A stretch of DNA of 64,000 bases from Christensenella minuta (GTDB lineage Bacteria; Bacillota; Clostridia; Christensenellales; Christensenellaceae), in assembly GCF_003628755.1 (NCBI RefSeq), contig NZ_CP029256.1:267585-331584 (forward strand). The letters are read 5' to 3'. The notes under the pieces are model-generated. The model did no database searches, had not been told where the DNA came from, and saw only the letters and a list, made by a program, of their open reading frames with translations. Positions 34,325 to 43,140 of the stretch are shown piece after piece. Both the position numbers and the translations under genes were made by a program. Numbering within the stretch: position 1 is the stretch's first letter; the number at the start of each line of letters is the position of its first letter.

Positions 34325-35689
34325 ATGGAATACCGTATCGAACGGGACTCGATGGGAGAAATGAAAGTCCCGGCAGATAAATACTGGGCGGCGCAAACGC
34401 AGCGCAGCCTGCAGAATTTTGAGATCGGCGGGGAAGTAATGCCGCGTGAGATCACGCATGCGTTCGGAATTTTGAAGAAAGCGGCGGCGATCGCGAATTT
34501 CAACCTTGGCAAGATTAGCGAGGAAAAGAAAAATGCGATCGCGGCGGCGTGTGATGAAGTGGCCGCGGGCAAGCTCAATGACCATTTTCCGCTTGTGGTA
34601 TGGCAGACGGGCAGCGGCACGCAGTCTAATATGAACGCGAATGAAGTAATCGCTAACCGCGGAAACGAGATCGCGGGAGAAAAGCTGCTGCATCCGAACG
34701 ACGATGTGAATAAATCGCAAAGCTCAAACGATACGTTCCCGACGGCGATGCACATTGCCGCGGTGCTTGGGATCGAAGATAAACTGATGCCGCAGATGGA
34801 CGCGCTCATCGAAACGATGAAGAGGCTCGAGCGGGAAAACGAAGGCATTGTGAAGAGCGGCCGCACCCACTTGCAGGATGCGACGCCGATCGCATTTTCC
34901 CAGGAGATCAGCGGATGGCGCAACATGCTGGAAAAAACGAGGAAAATGCTGGAGGCGGCGCTTCCGGGTCTGAAAGAGCTTGCGCTCGGCGGCACGGCGG
35001 TGGGCACCGGCCTCAACGCGCCCGAGGGCTTTGCGGAAGAAATTGCAAAGCAGATAGGGCTTCTTACGGGGAAGGATTTCGTGACGGCGGAAAACAAATT
35101 TCATGCCTTAACGTCCAAGGATGATCTGGTATTCGCCCACGGTGCGCTCAAGGCGCTTGCCGCGAATATGATGAAGATTGCCAATGACGTACGGTGGCTG
35201 GCAAGCGGCCCGCGCTGTGGACTTGGAGAGATTTTTATTCCGGAGAACGAGCCGGGAAGCTCCATCATGCCGGGCAAGGTGAATCCCACCCAGTGTGAAG
35301 CGATGACGATGATTGCCGTGCAGGTGATGGCCAACGATGTGGCCGTCGGGATGGCGGCATCGCAGGGTAACTTTGAACTGAATGTATTTATGCCGGTGTG
35401 CATCTATAATTTCCTGCAATCCGTGCGGCTTCTCGCGGACGGTATCGCGTCCTTTAACAAAAACTGCGCGGCAGGCATCAAAGCCAACAGGGAAAAGATG
35501 GCGCACAACCTGCACAATTCATTGATGCTGGTAACGGCGCTCAACCCGTATATCGGCTACGATAATGCGGCCAAGACGGCCAAAAAGGCCTATAGGGAGA
35601 ATATCTCGCTGAAGGAGGCGTGCGTGGAACTCGGGTTCCTGACGCCCGAAAAGTTTGACGAGGTGTTCCATCCGGAAGAAATGGTGTGA
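34325..35689 (+). CDS. fumC: Class II fumarase
   Basis: A 454-residue iron-independent fumarate hydratase interconverting malate and fumarate. It has the superfamily signature [11 protein letters not shown], the [12 protein letters not shown] and [11 protein letters not shown] segments and [11 protein letters not shown]. It sits between malate dehydrogenase and the fumarate reductase complex genes, so it probably runs from malate to fumarate. Confidence 0.96.
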   Translation: MEYRIERDSMGEMKVPADKYWAAQTQRSLQNFEIGGEVMPREITHAFGILKKAAAIANFNLGKISEEKKNAIAAACDEVAAGKLNDHFPLVVWQTGSGTQSNMNANEVIANRGNEIAGEKLLHPNDDVNKSQSSNDTFPTAMHIAAVLGIEDKLMPQMDALIETMKRLERENEGIVKSGRTHLQDATPIAFSQEISGWRNMLEKTRKMLEAALPGLKELALGGTAVGTGLNAPEGFAEEIAKQIGLLTGKDFVTAENKFHALTSKDDLVFAHGALKALAANMMKIANDVRWLASGPRCGLGEIFIPENEPGSSIMPGKVNPTQCEAMTMIAVQVMANDVAVGMAASQGNFELNVFMPVCIYNFLQSVRLLADGIASFNKNCAAGIKANREKMAHNLHNSLMLVTALNPYIGYDNAAKTAKKAYRENISLKEACVELGFLTPEKFDEVFHPEEMV

Positions 35690-35810
35690 CCGGCCGAAGC
35701 GCCGTGCTACGGCATCGGCGGTGTCTTTATCCGCTATGGCTGCAACAGGTCTGTATGAATCAGGGGAAAGCCGCTTAAAAAGCGGCGTGAATTTGGAGGC
35801 AACTGGTAAC

Positions 35811-36611
35811 ATGAGATTTAGTTATTATCCGGGATGTACTTTGAAGACAAAGGCAAAAGACCTGGATCAATATGCGCGCGCATCTGCGGAGGCGCTCGGC
35901 GTGGAGCTCTGTGAACTGCCAGAGTGGCAGTGCTGCGGCGCGGTTTATCCGATGGCGGCTGACGAGGTTGCGACCAAGCTTTCGGCGGTGCGCGCACTCG
36001 CGGATGCCCGGGCGTCGTCGGGCGAGCTTATTACGCTCTGTTCGGCGTGTCATCATGTATTAAAGCGGGTCAACGGCGATATGAAGTCGAATGAGGATAT
36101 ACGCGGGAAGGTAAACCGCTATTTAAATCTTGATGAAGATTATGCGGGCGAAACAACTGTGCTGCATTACCTTGAAATGCTGCGTGACCGCGTGGGATTT
36201 GGCGAACTGGAGAAGAAAGTGGTAAACCCGCTCAAAGGCAGGAAAATCGGGGCCTATTACGGCTGCCTGCTGCTGCGTCCCGCCAAGGAGATGAAGTTTG
36301 ATAACCCGGAAAATCCGTCGATCATCGAAGACTTTATTGCGGCGCTCGGCGCCGTGCCGGTGAAATATCCGTACCGTAACGAATGCTGCGGCGGATATGT
36401 GGTGGTGGAGGATAAGCAGGCACCGAAGAAAATGAGCGGAAAGGTTCTGAGTTCGGCGGCCAAACATGGGGCGGAAGCCGTTGTGACGGCGTGTCCCCTG
36501 TGCAAATATAATTTGGAAGAAAACAGCGGGGAAACGGGCGTTTCGGTCTATTATTTCACAGAACTGCTCGCGGAGGCGCTGGGGCTTAAGGAAAGGGGCG
36601 AGGCACAGTGA
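35811..36611 (+). CDS. hdrB: Heterodisulfide reductase subunit B-like
   Basis: A 266-residue protein with two complete CCG domains, the ligand set for two non-cubane [4Fe-4S] clusters. The cysteines are at 9, 41, 42, 77, 80 and at 152, 192, 193, 228, 231, nearly the same numbering as the methanogen enzyme. The start is ATG 35811 after TTGGAGGC; the longer frame from 35655 overlaps fumC. It is the electron-delivering catalytic subunit of Hdr complexes, normally reducing a disulfide. No heterodisulfide substrate is expected in a Clostridium-like cell, so the acceptor here is open. Confidence 0.92.
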   Translation: MRFSYYPGCTLKTKAKDLDQYARASAEALGVELCELPEWQCCGAVYPMAADEVATKLSAVRALADARASSGELITLCSACHHVLKRVNGDMKSNEDIRGKVNRYLNLDEDYAGETTVLHYLEMLRDRVGFGELEKKVVNPLKGRKIGAYYGCLLLRPAKEMKFDNPENPSIIEDFIAALGAVPVKYPYRNECCGGYVVVEDKQAPKKMSGKVLSSAAKHGAEAVVTACPLCKYNLEENSGETGVSVYYFTELLAEALGLKERGEAQ

Positions 36612-37000
36612 CGGACGCACAAAAGGAACGCAAGGAGCTGGTGCTGCGGATGAGCGGCGTCGATCCCGGGAAGTGTATGACGTGCGGGAAATGCTCGGGA
36701 ACATGCCCGGCCTACGATGAGATGGAATATCATCCGCACCAGTTTGTTTCGATGGTCAAAAAGGGCAACATCGAACCGCTGATGAAATCGGAGTCCCTGT
36801 GGCAATGCCTTTCCTGTTTCGCGTGTATGGAACGCTGCCCGCGCGGCGTAGAGCCGGCAAAACTGATTGAAGCGGTGCGCCTGCTCGTGATTCGCGAGAA
36901 GGGCGGCAATCACTTAAGCTCGCAGGAAATTCCGGGAAAGCTGGATGAAAATATGCCGCAGCAGGCAATTACCAGCGCTTTCAGGAAGTACGGGAAGTAA
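36608..37000 (+). CDS. hdrC: Heterodisulfide reductase subunit C-like
   Basis: A 130-residue ferredoxin-like protein with two [4Fe-4S] motifs, CMTCGKCSGTCP and CLSCFACMERCP. It starts at GTG 36608, overlapping the hdrB stop (GTGA). It relays electrons between HdrA and HdrB. Confidence 0.92.
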   Translation: MTDAQKERKELVLRMSGVDPGKCMTCGKCSGTCPAYDEMEYHPHQFVSMVKKGNIEPLMKSESLWQCLSCFACMERCPRGVEPAKLIEAVRLLVIREKGGNHLSSQEIPGKLDENMPQQAITSAFRKYGK

Positions 37001-37022
37001 TAAACAGCGCAGAGAATGGGGT

Positions 37023-37111
37023 CCCCGCGCAATCTCGAATGAGCGAAGCGAATGAGTTTTGCGGGGCAGAGGAGCAGCAGCCCCAGGGAGGTTCGCGCAA
37101 AAGGGCGAACC
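37023..37111 (+). repeat. Hairpin-rich insert between hdrC and hdrA
   Basis: The 149-base gap, large for this tight operon, contains CCCCGC (37023-37028) / GCGGGG (37061-37066) and GGTTCGC (37090-37096) / GCGAACC (37105-37111), plus related phrases GAGCGAAGCGAATGAG and CGAGAGGAGTGAG. It looks like a short dispersed intergenic repeat that has entered the operon. Confidence 0.5.
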
Positions 37112-37149
37112 GGGTAAAAGGGCGCTGCGACGAGAGGAGTGAGTTTTTC

Positions 37150-39135
37150 TTGCAGAGGATAGGAGTTTTCGTCTGTTGGTGCGGAAGCAACATTGCGGCA
37201 ACCGTGGACGTCTCGGCGGTCGCCGCGGCGGTCAAAAACGAGCCGGGGGTTGTTCTCGCCACAGATTACCAGTATATGTGTTCCGAGGTCGGGCAGGCCA
37301 AGATCAAGGACGCGGTCAAAGAGCACGGGCTTACGGGGGTCGTGGTCTGTTCGTGTTCGCCGAGGATGCATGAAGCGACCTTCCGCAAAACGGCGGCGGC
37401 CGCGGGGCTTAATCCGTATATGGTCGAAATTGCAAATATCCGCGAGCAGTGCTCGTGGATTCATAAGGATAAAGAAGAGGGAACGGAAAAGGCGATCATC
37501 CTGGCGAAAGCGGCGATTGCCAAGCTGAACCTCAACGCTCCGCTGACTGCCGGAGAGAGTCCGGTCACAAAGCGCGCGCTTGTCATTGGCGGCGGTATCG
37601 CAGGGATCCAGACGGCGCTCGACATCGCGGACGCGGGCTATGAAGTAGATATCGTTGAAAAGTCGCCGACCATCGGCGGAAAGATGGCGCAGCTTGATAA
37701 GACGTTTCCTACGCTCGACTGCGCAGCATGTATCCTGACGCCTAAAATGGTGGACGCGGCACAGCACGAGAAGATTCACCTGTATACGTACAGCGAGGTA
37801 GAGAAGGTTTCCGGCTTTGTCGGCAACTTTACGGTGGATATCCGCAAAAAAGCGCGGAACGTAAAGGAAGACCTGTGCACGGGCTGCGGTGTGTGTATGG
37901 AGAAATGTCCTTCCAAAAAGGCGAAAAGCGAATTCAATATGGGGCTTAATACCCGCAGCGCTATTTATGTGCCGTTTGCACAGGCCGTGCCCAACGTACC
38001 GGTCATCGATCACAGTGCGTGCATTCACTATAAGACGGGAAAATGCGGCTTGTGTGAAAAGAGCTGTCCGTCAAACGCGATTGATTTTGAACAGCAGGAC
38101 GAGATTATCACACGGGAATACGGCGCGATCATCGCAGCGACGGGCTTTAATCCGATTCCCATGGATGATTTTGACGAATATGGGTATTCCCAAAGCCCGG
38201 ATGTGGTAACGAGCCTTGAGTTCGAGCGCTTAATGAACGCGGCAGGGCCCACAAAGGGCGTGCTGCTTCGCCCGTCGGACGGGAGGCATCCGAAAACGCT
38301 GGTGTTTGTGCAATGCGTAGGCTCGCGCGATACCACGGAGTGCGGAAAGCCGTATTGCTCCAAAATATGCTGCATGTATACCGCGAAGCACGCGATGCTT
38401 GTGCGGGAGAAATATCCGGACACGGAGGTTTATGTATTTTACATCGACGTGCGGACGCCGGGGAAAAACTTCGATGAGTTCCAGCGCCGCGCGGTAGAGC
38501 AGTATGGCGTGAATTACGTCAAAGGCATGGTCGGCAAGGTCGCGGAGGAAAACGGCGTGCTTAAGGTACAGGCGTCCGACCTCATCGGCGGCACGCAGAT
38601 GCATATCGATGCGGATATGGTGATCCTCGCGGCAGCGATCGAGCCGGATAAGAGCGCCCGTCCGCTGGCGACGATGCTGACGGCGAGCATGGATACGAAT
38701 GACTTTTTCACGGAAGCGCATCCCAAGCTGCGTCCGGTGGAAAGCCCGACGGCGGGCGTATTCCTCTCGGGCATATGCCAGGGGCCGAAGGATATCCCCG
38801 AAACGGTCGCACAGGCAGGGGCCGCCGCCTCTAAGGTCATTGGGCTGCTGGCAAAAGATAAATTGACGTGTAATCCGTGCGTAGCGGGTGCGAACGAGCT
38901 TTTGTGCAATGGGTGTTCGGCCTGCCAGAATGTGTGTCCGTACGGCGCGATCGAATATGTGGAAAAAGAGATCAACGACCACGGCGTGCGCGAAACGCGC
39001 AGAGTGGCGCAGGTCAACGAGGCCGTATGCCAGGGCTGCGGCGCGTGCACGGTTACGTGCCCGTCCGGAGCGATGGACCTCAAGGGCTTTACCAATAAAC
39101 AAATCATGGCGGAGGTGGACGCAATATGCAGGTAG
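37150..39135 (+). CDS. hdrA: Heterodisulfide reductase subunit A-like (FAD, Fe-S)
   Basis: A 661-residue flavoprotein and the likely bifurcation site. TTG 37150 lies 10 bases after GAGGAG; upstream residues in the same frame come from the repeat-like insert and are not family-like. Order of elements: N-terminal CWCG and CSCSPRMHE Fe-S region, FAD motif VIGGGIAGIQ (about residue 145), LDCAACILTP, ferredoxin motifs CTGCGVCMEKCP and CGLCEKSCP, an oxidoreductase body, then CNGCSACQNVCP and CQGCGACTVTCP. The stop overlaps flxD by 10 bases. Confidence 0.93.
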   Translation: MQRIGVFVCWCGSNIAATVDVSAVAAAVKNEPGVVLATDYQYMCSEVGQAKIKDAVKEHGLTGVVVCSCSPRMHEATFRKTAAAAGLNPYMVEIANIREQCSWIHKDKEEGTEKAIILAKAAIAKLNLNAPLTAGESPVTKRALVIGGGIAGIQTALDIADAGYEVDIVEKSPTIGGKMAQLDKTFPTLDCAACILTPKMVDAAQHEKIHLYTYSEVEKVSGFVGNFTVDIRKKARNVKEDLCTGCGVCMEKCPSKKAKSEFNMGLNTRSAIYVPFAQAVPNVPVIDHSACIHYKTGKCGLCEKSCPSNAIDFEQQDEIITREYGAIIAATGFNPIPMDDFDEYGYSQSPDVVTSLEFERLMNAAGPTKGVLLRPSDGRHPKTLVFVQCVGSRDTTECGKPYCSKICCMYTAKHAMLVREKYPDTEVYVFYIDVRTPGKNFDEFQRRAVEQYGVNYVKGMVGKVAEENGVLKVQASDLIGGTQMHIDADMVILAAAIEPDKSARPLATMLTASMDTNDFFTEAHPKLRPVESPTAGVFLSGICQGPKDIPETVAQAGAAASKVIGLLAKDKLTCNPCVAGANELLCNGCSACQNVCPYGAIEYVEKEINDHGVRETRRVAQVNEAVCQGCGACTVTCPSGAMDLKGFTNKQIMAEVDAICR

Positions 39136-39575
39136 AAAAGCAAAAAGCGGGCGAATTTAAGCCTTTGATCGTCGCGTTTTGCTGCAACTGGTGCAGTTAT
39201 GCCGGTGCAGACCTCGCGGGAACGAGCCGCCTCAACTATCCGGCCAACGTAAAAATTATCCGCGTACCCTGCTCATGCAGGGTAAATCCGCTGTTTATCC
39301 TGCGGGCGTTCCAGCGCGGTGCGGACGGCGTGATTATCAACGGGTGCCACCCGGGAGACTGCCACTATTCGACGGGGAACTATTATGCGCGCCGCCGTAT
39401 GGCGCTTTTGTTCAGTATGCTTGAATACCTCGGCATTGAAAAAGGACGCACGCGTGTGGAATGGGTGTCGGCGGCTGAAGGCCAGCGCTTTGCGCAGGTG
39501 ATGAATGAATTTGTAGAGACCATCCATGGTTTGGGTGAGAATAAGAGACTGGAGGATCTGAGATGCAAGCGGTAG
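39126..39575 (+). CDS. flxD: MvhD/FlxD-like iron-sulfur subunit
   Basis: A 149-residue protein with the family motifs FCCNWCSYAGAD, VPCSCRV and NGCHPGDCHY, cysteines that bind a [2Fe-2S] cluster. It links HdrA to the NADH-oxidising (Flx) or hydrogenase (Mvh) arm. No hydrogenase gene is near, so the Flx reading is preferred. Overlaps both neighbours. Confidence 0.92.
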   Translation: MQVEKQKAGEFKPLIVAFCCNWCSYAGADLAGTSRLNYPANVKIIRVPCSCRVNPLFILRAFQRGADGVIINGCHPGDCHYSTGNYYARRRMALLFSMLEYLGIEKGRTRVEWVSAAEGQRFAQVMNEFVETIHGLGENKRLEDLRCKR

Positions 39576-40540
39576 AGAAAGCAATCAGGGAAAAAGCGCG
39601 CGCGCTGCTTGCGGACGGCACGGTGGACCGGGTGCTCGGCTGGGAAAAGGGCGACTATTGCTACGACAATACGCCTGCTGTTTTCACGGCGGAAAATTTG
39701 GACCGTCTCGTATACAACAGTTTCTGCGGCGCGAATTTGAGCAAATATCTCATTGCGGAGAGTAAAAAAGAGGGCAGGGTGCTTGCGCTTTTAAAGCCCT
39801 GCGATACCTATAGCTTCAACCAGCTTATAAAGGAACACCGGATCGACCGGGAAAAGGTCTATGTGCTGGGTATCCCCTGCCACGGCATCGCGGATGTGGA
39901 AAAGCTGAATGTGAGAGGCATCAAGGGCATCGAAAGCATCTCGGAGGACGGCGGAAAGCTCATAGTGCAGACGATGTATGGCGAAAAAGAGTGCGAATTA
40001 AACGACGTTCTGCTCGAACGCTGTTTAGCCTGCAAGGGACCGGAATATATGGCGGCGGACGATACGGTCGAAGACCCGGCGCCGGTGGAGCTTCGCACAC
40101 ACGGTCGGTTCGGTATGGTCGAAAAGCTCATGCAGATGACGCCGGACGACCGGTTCGGGTTTTGGCGCAGCGAGCTTTCAAAGTGCATCCGCTGCAATGC
40201 GTGCAGGAATGTGTGTCCTGCATGCTCATGCCTGAAGTGCGTGTTTGACAACGACGCATCGGGCGTCGGCAGCAAGGCGAATGTGGATACGTTTGAAGAA
40301 AACATGTTCCATATCATTCGCGCGTTTCACGTCGCGGGCCGGTGTACGGACTGCGGGGAATGCAGCCGCGTGTGCCCGCAGGGGATTCCGCTGCATCTTT
40401 TGAACCGCAAGTTCATTCGTGATATCAACGAAAATTACGGCGAATATCAGGCCGGTGCGGACGACAACTCGCCATGGCCGCTGGTGGACTACACGCAGGA
40501 CGATGTGGAGCCAGGCGCCATCAAAGGAGGGAAGAACTGA
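39563..40540 (+). CDS. flxC: FlxC-like iron-sulfur protein with FrhB-like N-terminus
   Basis: A 325-residue protein. The first half (about 1-160) resembles the F420-hydrogenase beta-subunit fold (LKPCDTYSFNQLIKE, PCHGIADVEKL). The second half has two [4Fe-4S] motifs, CIRCNACRNVCP followed by CSCLKC, and CTDCGECSRVCP. It is much larger than a simple ferredoxin. It overlaps flxD by 13 bases and flxB by one base. Probable electron relay between FlxAB and HdrA; the exact subunit correspondence is inferred. Confidence 0.78.
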   Translation: MQAVEKAIREKARALLADGTVDRVLGWEKGDYCYDNTPAVFTAENLDRLVYNSFCGANLSKYLIAESKKEGRVLALLKPCDTYSFNQLIKEHRIDREKVYVLGIPCHGIADVEKLNVRGIKGIESISEDGGKLIVQTMYGEKECELNDVLLERCLACKGPEYMAADDTVEDPAPVELRTHGRFGMVEKLMQMTPDDRFGFWRSELSKCIRCNACRNVCPACSCLKCVFDNDASGVGSKANVDTFEENMFHIIRAFHVAGRCTDCGECSRVCPQGIPLHLLNRKFIRDINENYGEYQAGADDNSPWPLVDYTQDDVEPGAIKGGKN

Positions 40541-41571
40541 TGCAGAAAATAGCGATAGACCGCATTCCGGAGCTTTTTTCCGCGATTGCCGCAGAGCGGG
40601 CATTATATCTTCCCCTGAAGAAAAAAGGCGCGGTCAATTTTGGGAAGTGGGAGAAAGGCGCAGAGGTAGACCTCAGTGCGCTCCATACAGTGAAATCCCC
40701 GAAGGATCTGTTTTTCCCGCAGAGTGAGGACCTGGTTTCCTTCAAGATGCAGGGAAAAGAAATTTCTGTCGACGCCCCGGATGCCCCGGATGAGAAATTC
40801 GTCATTTTCGGAGTGCGCGCATGCGACGCAAAGGGGATGGAAGTTCTCGACAGGGTATTTCTCTCCGACCCGGTGGATACCTACTACCAGGCACGGCGGA
40901 AAAACGGCGTCGTTGTAACGCTTTCGTGCTCCGCGCCGGAAGAAACGTGTTTTTGTTCGGTGTTTGGGATCGATCCGGCACGGCCGGGCGGGGATGTTTC
41001 CGCATGGATCGCGGACGGCGGGCTCTATGTAAAGGCCTTGACGGAAAAGGGAGAAGCGTTCCTTTCCGGGCTTTCGCTGCTTGAGGCGGCGGATGAAGCG
41101 GAGATCGAACCGGCCGTAAAAGCTCTTGGGGAGATCATGGAAAAGCTTCCCTTGAAGGACCTCGACCTTAATGGAATCGACGGAAATGCGACTGAAAAGC
41201 TGTTCGGTTCCGAACAATGGACGGAGCTTTCCCGGGCGTGCCTTGGCTGCGGAACGTGCACTTATGTATGCCCGACCTGCCAGTGCTACGACATCCGCGA
41301 TTTTGATACGGGAAGGGAAATCCGGCGTTACCGCTGCTGGGATTCGTGTATGTATTCCGATTTTACGCGCATGGCGCACGGGAATCCGCGCAAAAGCCAG
41401 GTGGAGCGTTTCCGCCAGCGGTTCATGCACAAGCTTGTATACTTCCCCGCCAACAACGACGGGATGTATTCATGCGTAGGCTGCGGACGCTGCGTTGCAA
41501 AGTGCCCGATCTCCATGAATATTGTAAAGGTCGTAAAAGCGTTGGGACCGGAGGCGAGGAATAAGGTATGA
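40540..41571 (+). CDS. flxB: FlxB-like iron-sulfur subunit (sulfite reductase A-like)
   Basis: A 343-residue protein similar in plan to anaerobic sulfite reductase subunit A: an alpha/beta region with GVRACDAKGMEVLDRVF, then two [4Fe-4S] motifs CLGCGTCTYVCP and CVGCGRCVAKCP near 235 and 320. The ATG at 40540 overlaps the flxC stop. It transfers electrons between FlxA flavin and the rest of the complex. Confidence 0.85.
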   Translation: MQKIAIDRIPELFSAIAAERALYLPLKKKGAVNFGKWEKGAEVDLSALHTVKSPKDLFFPQSEDLVSFKMQGKEISVDAPDAPDEKFVIFGVRACDAKGMEVLDRVFLSDPVDTYYQARRKNGVVVTLSCSAPEETCFCSVFGIDPARPGGDVSAWIADGGLYVKALTEKGEAFLSGLSLLEAADEAEIEPAVKALGEIMEKLPLKDLDLNGIDGNATEKLFGSEQWTELSRACLGCGTCTYVCPTCQCYDIRDFDTGREIRRYRCWDSCMYSDFTRMAHGNPRKSQVERFRQRFMHKLVYFPANNDGMYSCVGCGRCVAKCPISMNIVKVVKALGPEARNKV

Positions 41572-42401
41572 ATATGAGACACGATACGCTGATCCCGCAA
41601 ATCGGGGTCATTACGGATATCAGGAAGGACACGCCGGACGTAAAAACATTCCGTGCGGTGTCACCCGGGGGGGGCGTGGTTTTCAAGCATATGCCCGGCC
41701 AGTGCGCCATGCTTTCCATCCCGGGGGTAGGAGAAGCGATGTTTTCCATCACTTCGTCGCCGACGAATACGGAATTTATGGAATTCAGCATTAAAAAGTG
41801 CGGCTGCCTTACGGACTGGCTGCACCAGATGGATGTTGGGCAGCAGATTACGATTCGCGGACCGTACGGCAATGCGTTCCCGGTGGAAACGGAGCTTCGC
41901 GGCAAGGACCTGCTGTTTATTGCCGGCGGCATCGGCCTCGCGCCGCTGCGCTCGGTAATCAACTATGTGCTGCATTACCGTGAAAATTATGGGAAGGTCG
42001 ATATCGTCTATGGTTCGCGCTCCAAGGAAGATCTTGTGGATTTCGATGAAATCAAAAACGAATGGTCGAATGCGGAAAATGTGAACGTATATCTTACGAT
42101 TGACCGCGAACAGGAAGGCTGGGACGGTCATGTGGGCTTTGTGCCTACTTATGTGAAAGAACTCGGCTTTTCTACGGATAAAACGGCGCTCGTATGCGGA
42201 CCGCCGATCATGATAAAATTCGTTCTGGGCGCGCTTTCTGAGCTCGGTTTCGATAAGACGCAGGTTTATACGACAATGGAGCTGCGGATGAAATGCGGAG
42301 TCGGCAAGTGCGGACGCTGCAACATCGGTTCCAAATACGTGTGCAAGGACGGACCGGTTTTTCGCTGCGACGAGCTTGAAGAACTGCCGGACGAGTACTG
42401 A
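41568..42401 (+). CDS. flxA: FlxA-like FAD/NAD(P)H-binding subunit
   Basis: A 277-residue ferredoxin-reductase-fold protein. The FAD motif reads FSITSSP, the NAD(P) motif GGIGLAPLRS, and VCGPPIM ends the nucleotide domain. A C-terminal four-cysteine region (CGVGKCGRC, then VCKDGPVF) holds a [2Fe-2S] cluster as in PyrK. It is the entry point for NADH. It overlaps flxB by ATGA. Confidence 0.9.
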   Translation: MNMRHDTLIPQIGVITDIRKDTPDVKTFRAVSPGGGVVFKHMPGQCAMLSIPGVGEAMFSITSSPTNTEFMEFSIKKCGCLTDWLHQMDVGQQITIRGPYGNAFPVETELRGKDLLFIAGGIGLAPLRSVINYVLHYRENYGKVDIVYGSRSKEDLVDFDEIKNEWSNAENVNVYLTIDREQEGWDGHVGFVPTYVKELGFSTDKTALVCGPPIMIKFVLGALSELGFDKTQVYTTMELRMKCGVGKCGRCNIGSKYVCKDGPVFRCDELEELPDEY

Positions 42402-42425
42402 TTGAGAGGAGAGACACAGAAGGTT

Positions 42426-43127
42426 ATGGAGAAAATGGTAAATGTCTTCCTGTTTGGAAAAAAATATAGTGTCCCAGCGGGCCTTACCATCATGGGGGCG
42501 ATGGAATACGCGGGATATAAGCTTGTGCGCGGATGCGGATGCCGCAACGGTTTCTGCGGAGCGTGCACGACGATCTACCGCGTCAAAGGTGACAACACGC
42601 TGAAATTCTGCCTTGCGTGTCAGACAACGGTGGAGGACAATATGTATGTTGCGACCCTGCCGTATTTCCCGATTGTGAAGCCGCTTTACGATATCGGGGA
42701 GGTGCGCCCGGACGAGCAGGTCATGATGCAGCTTTATCCGGAAATCTACAAGTGCATCGGCTGTAACGCATGTACCAAGGCATGTACGCAGGATTTGAAG
42801 GTCATGCAGTATATCGCGCACGCCCAGCGCGGCGAATACGGCAAATGCGCAGAGCTTTCGTTTGACTGTGTGATGTGCGGAGCATGCTCCGCGCGCTGCC
42901 CTGCCGAGATATCGCATCCGCAGGTGGCGGTCCTTGCGCGCAGGCTTACCGGAAAATATATCGCGCCCGAAGCGAAACACCTTACACAGCGCGTGAAGGA
43001 CATTGAGCACGGCGACTTCACCCAGCTGCTCGAGGATGTGGCGGCAAAGCCCATTGAGGAACTGAAAGAGCTTTACAACCACAGGGAAATCGAAAGCGAC
43101 CAGACGGCACCGACAGACGAGGATTAA
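42426..43127 (+). CDS. frdB: Fumarate reductase iron-sulfur subunit (thiol:fumarate-reductase-B-like, short form)
   Basis: A 233-residue iron-sulfur protein. The N-terminal half has a [2Fe-2S] motif (CRNGFCGAC and a later Cys pair), followed by CIGCNACTKAC and CVMCGACSARCP for two further clusters. Unlike methanogen TfrB it lacks a C-terminal CCG (HdrB-like) half. ATG 42426 is chosen, with GAGGAG 13 bases upstream; ATG 42435 is also possible. No membrane-anchor gene follows. Confidence 0.85.
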   Translation: MEKMVNVFLFGKKYSVPAGLTIMGAMEYAGYKLVRGCGCRNGFCGACTTIYRVKGDNTLKFCLACQTTVEDNMYVATLPYFPIVKPLYDIGEVRPDEQVMMQLYPEIYKCIGCNACTKACTQDLKVMQYIAHAQRGEYGKCAELSFDCVMCGACSARCPAEISHPQVAVLARRLTGKYIAPEAKHLTQRVKDIEHGDFTQLLEDVAAKPIEELKELYNHREIESDQTAPTDED

Positions 43128-43140
43128 GGAGGCGGGAAAT

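Noticed and set aside
37039-37149. In-frame N-terminal extension of HdrA from ATG 37039
   Set aside because: These 37 residues are encoded by the repeat-like insert and have no similarity to HdrA, while TTG 37150 has a good ribosome site.
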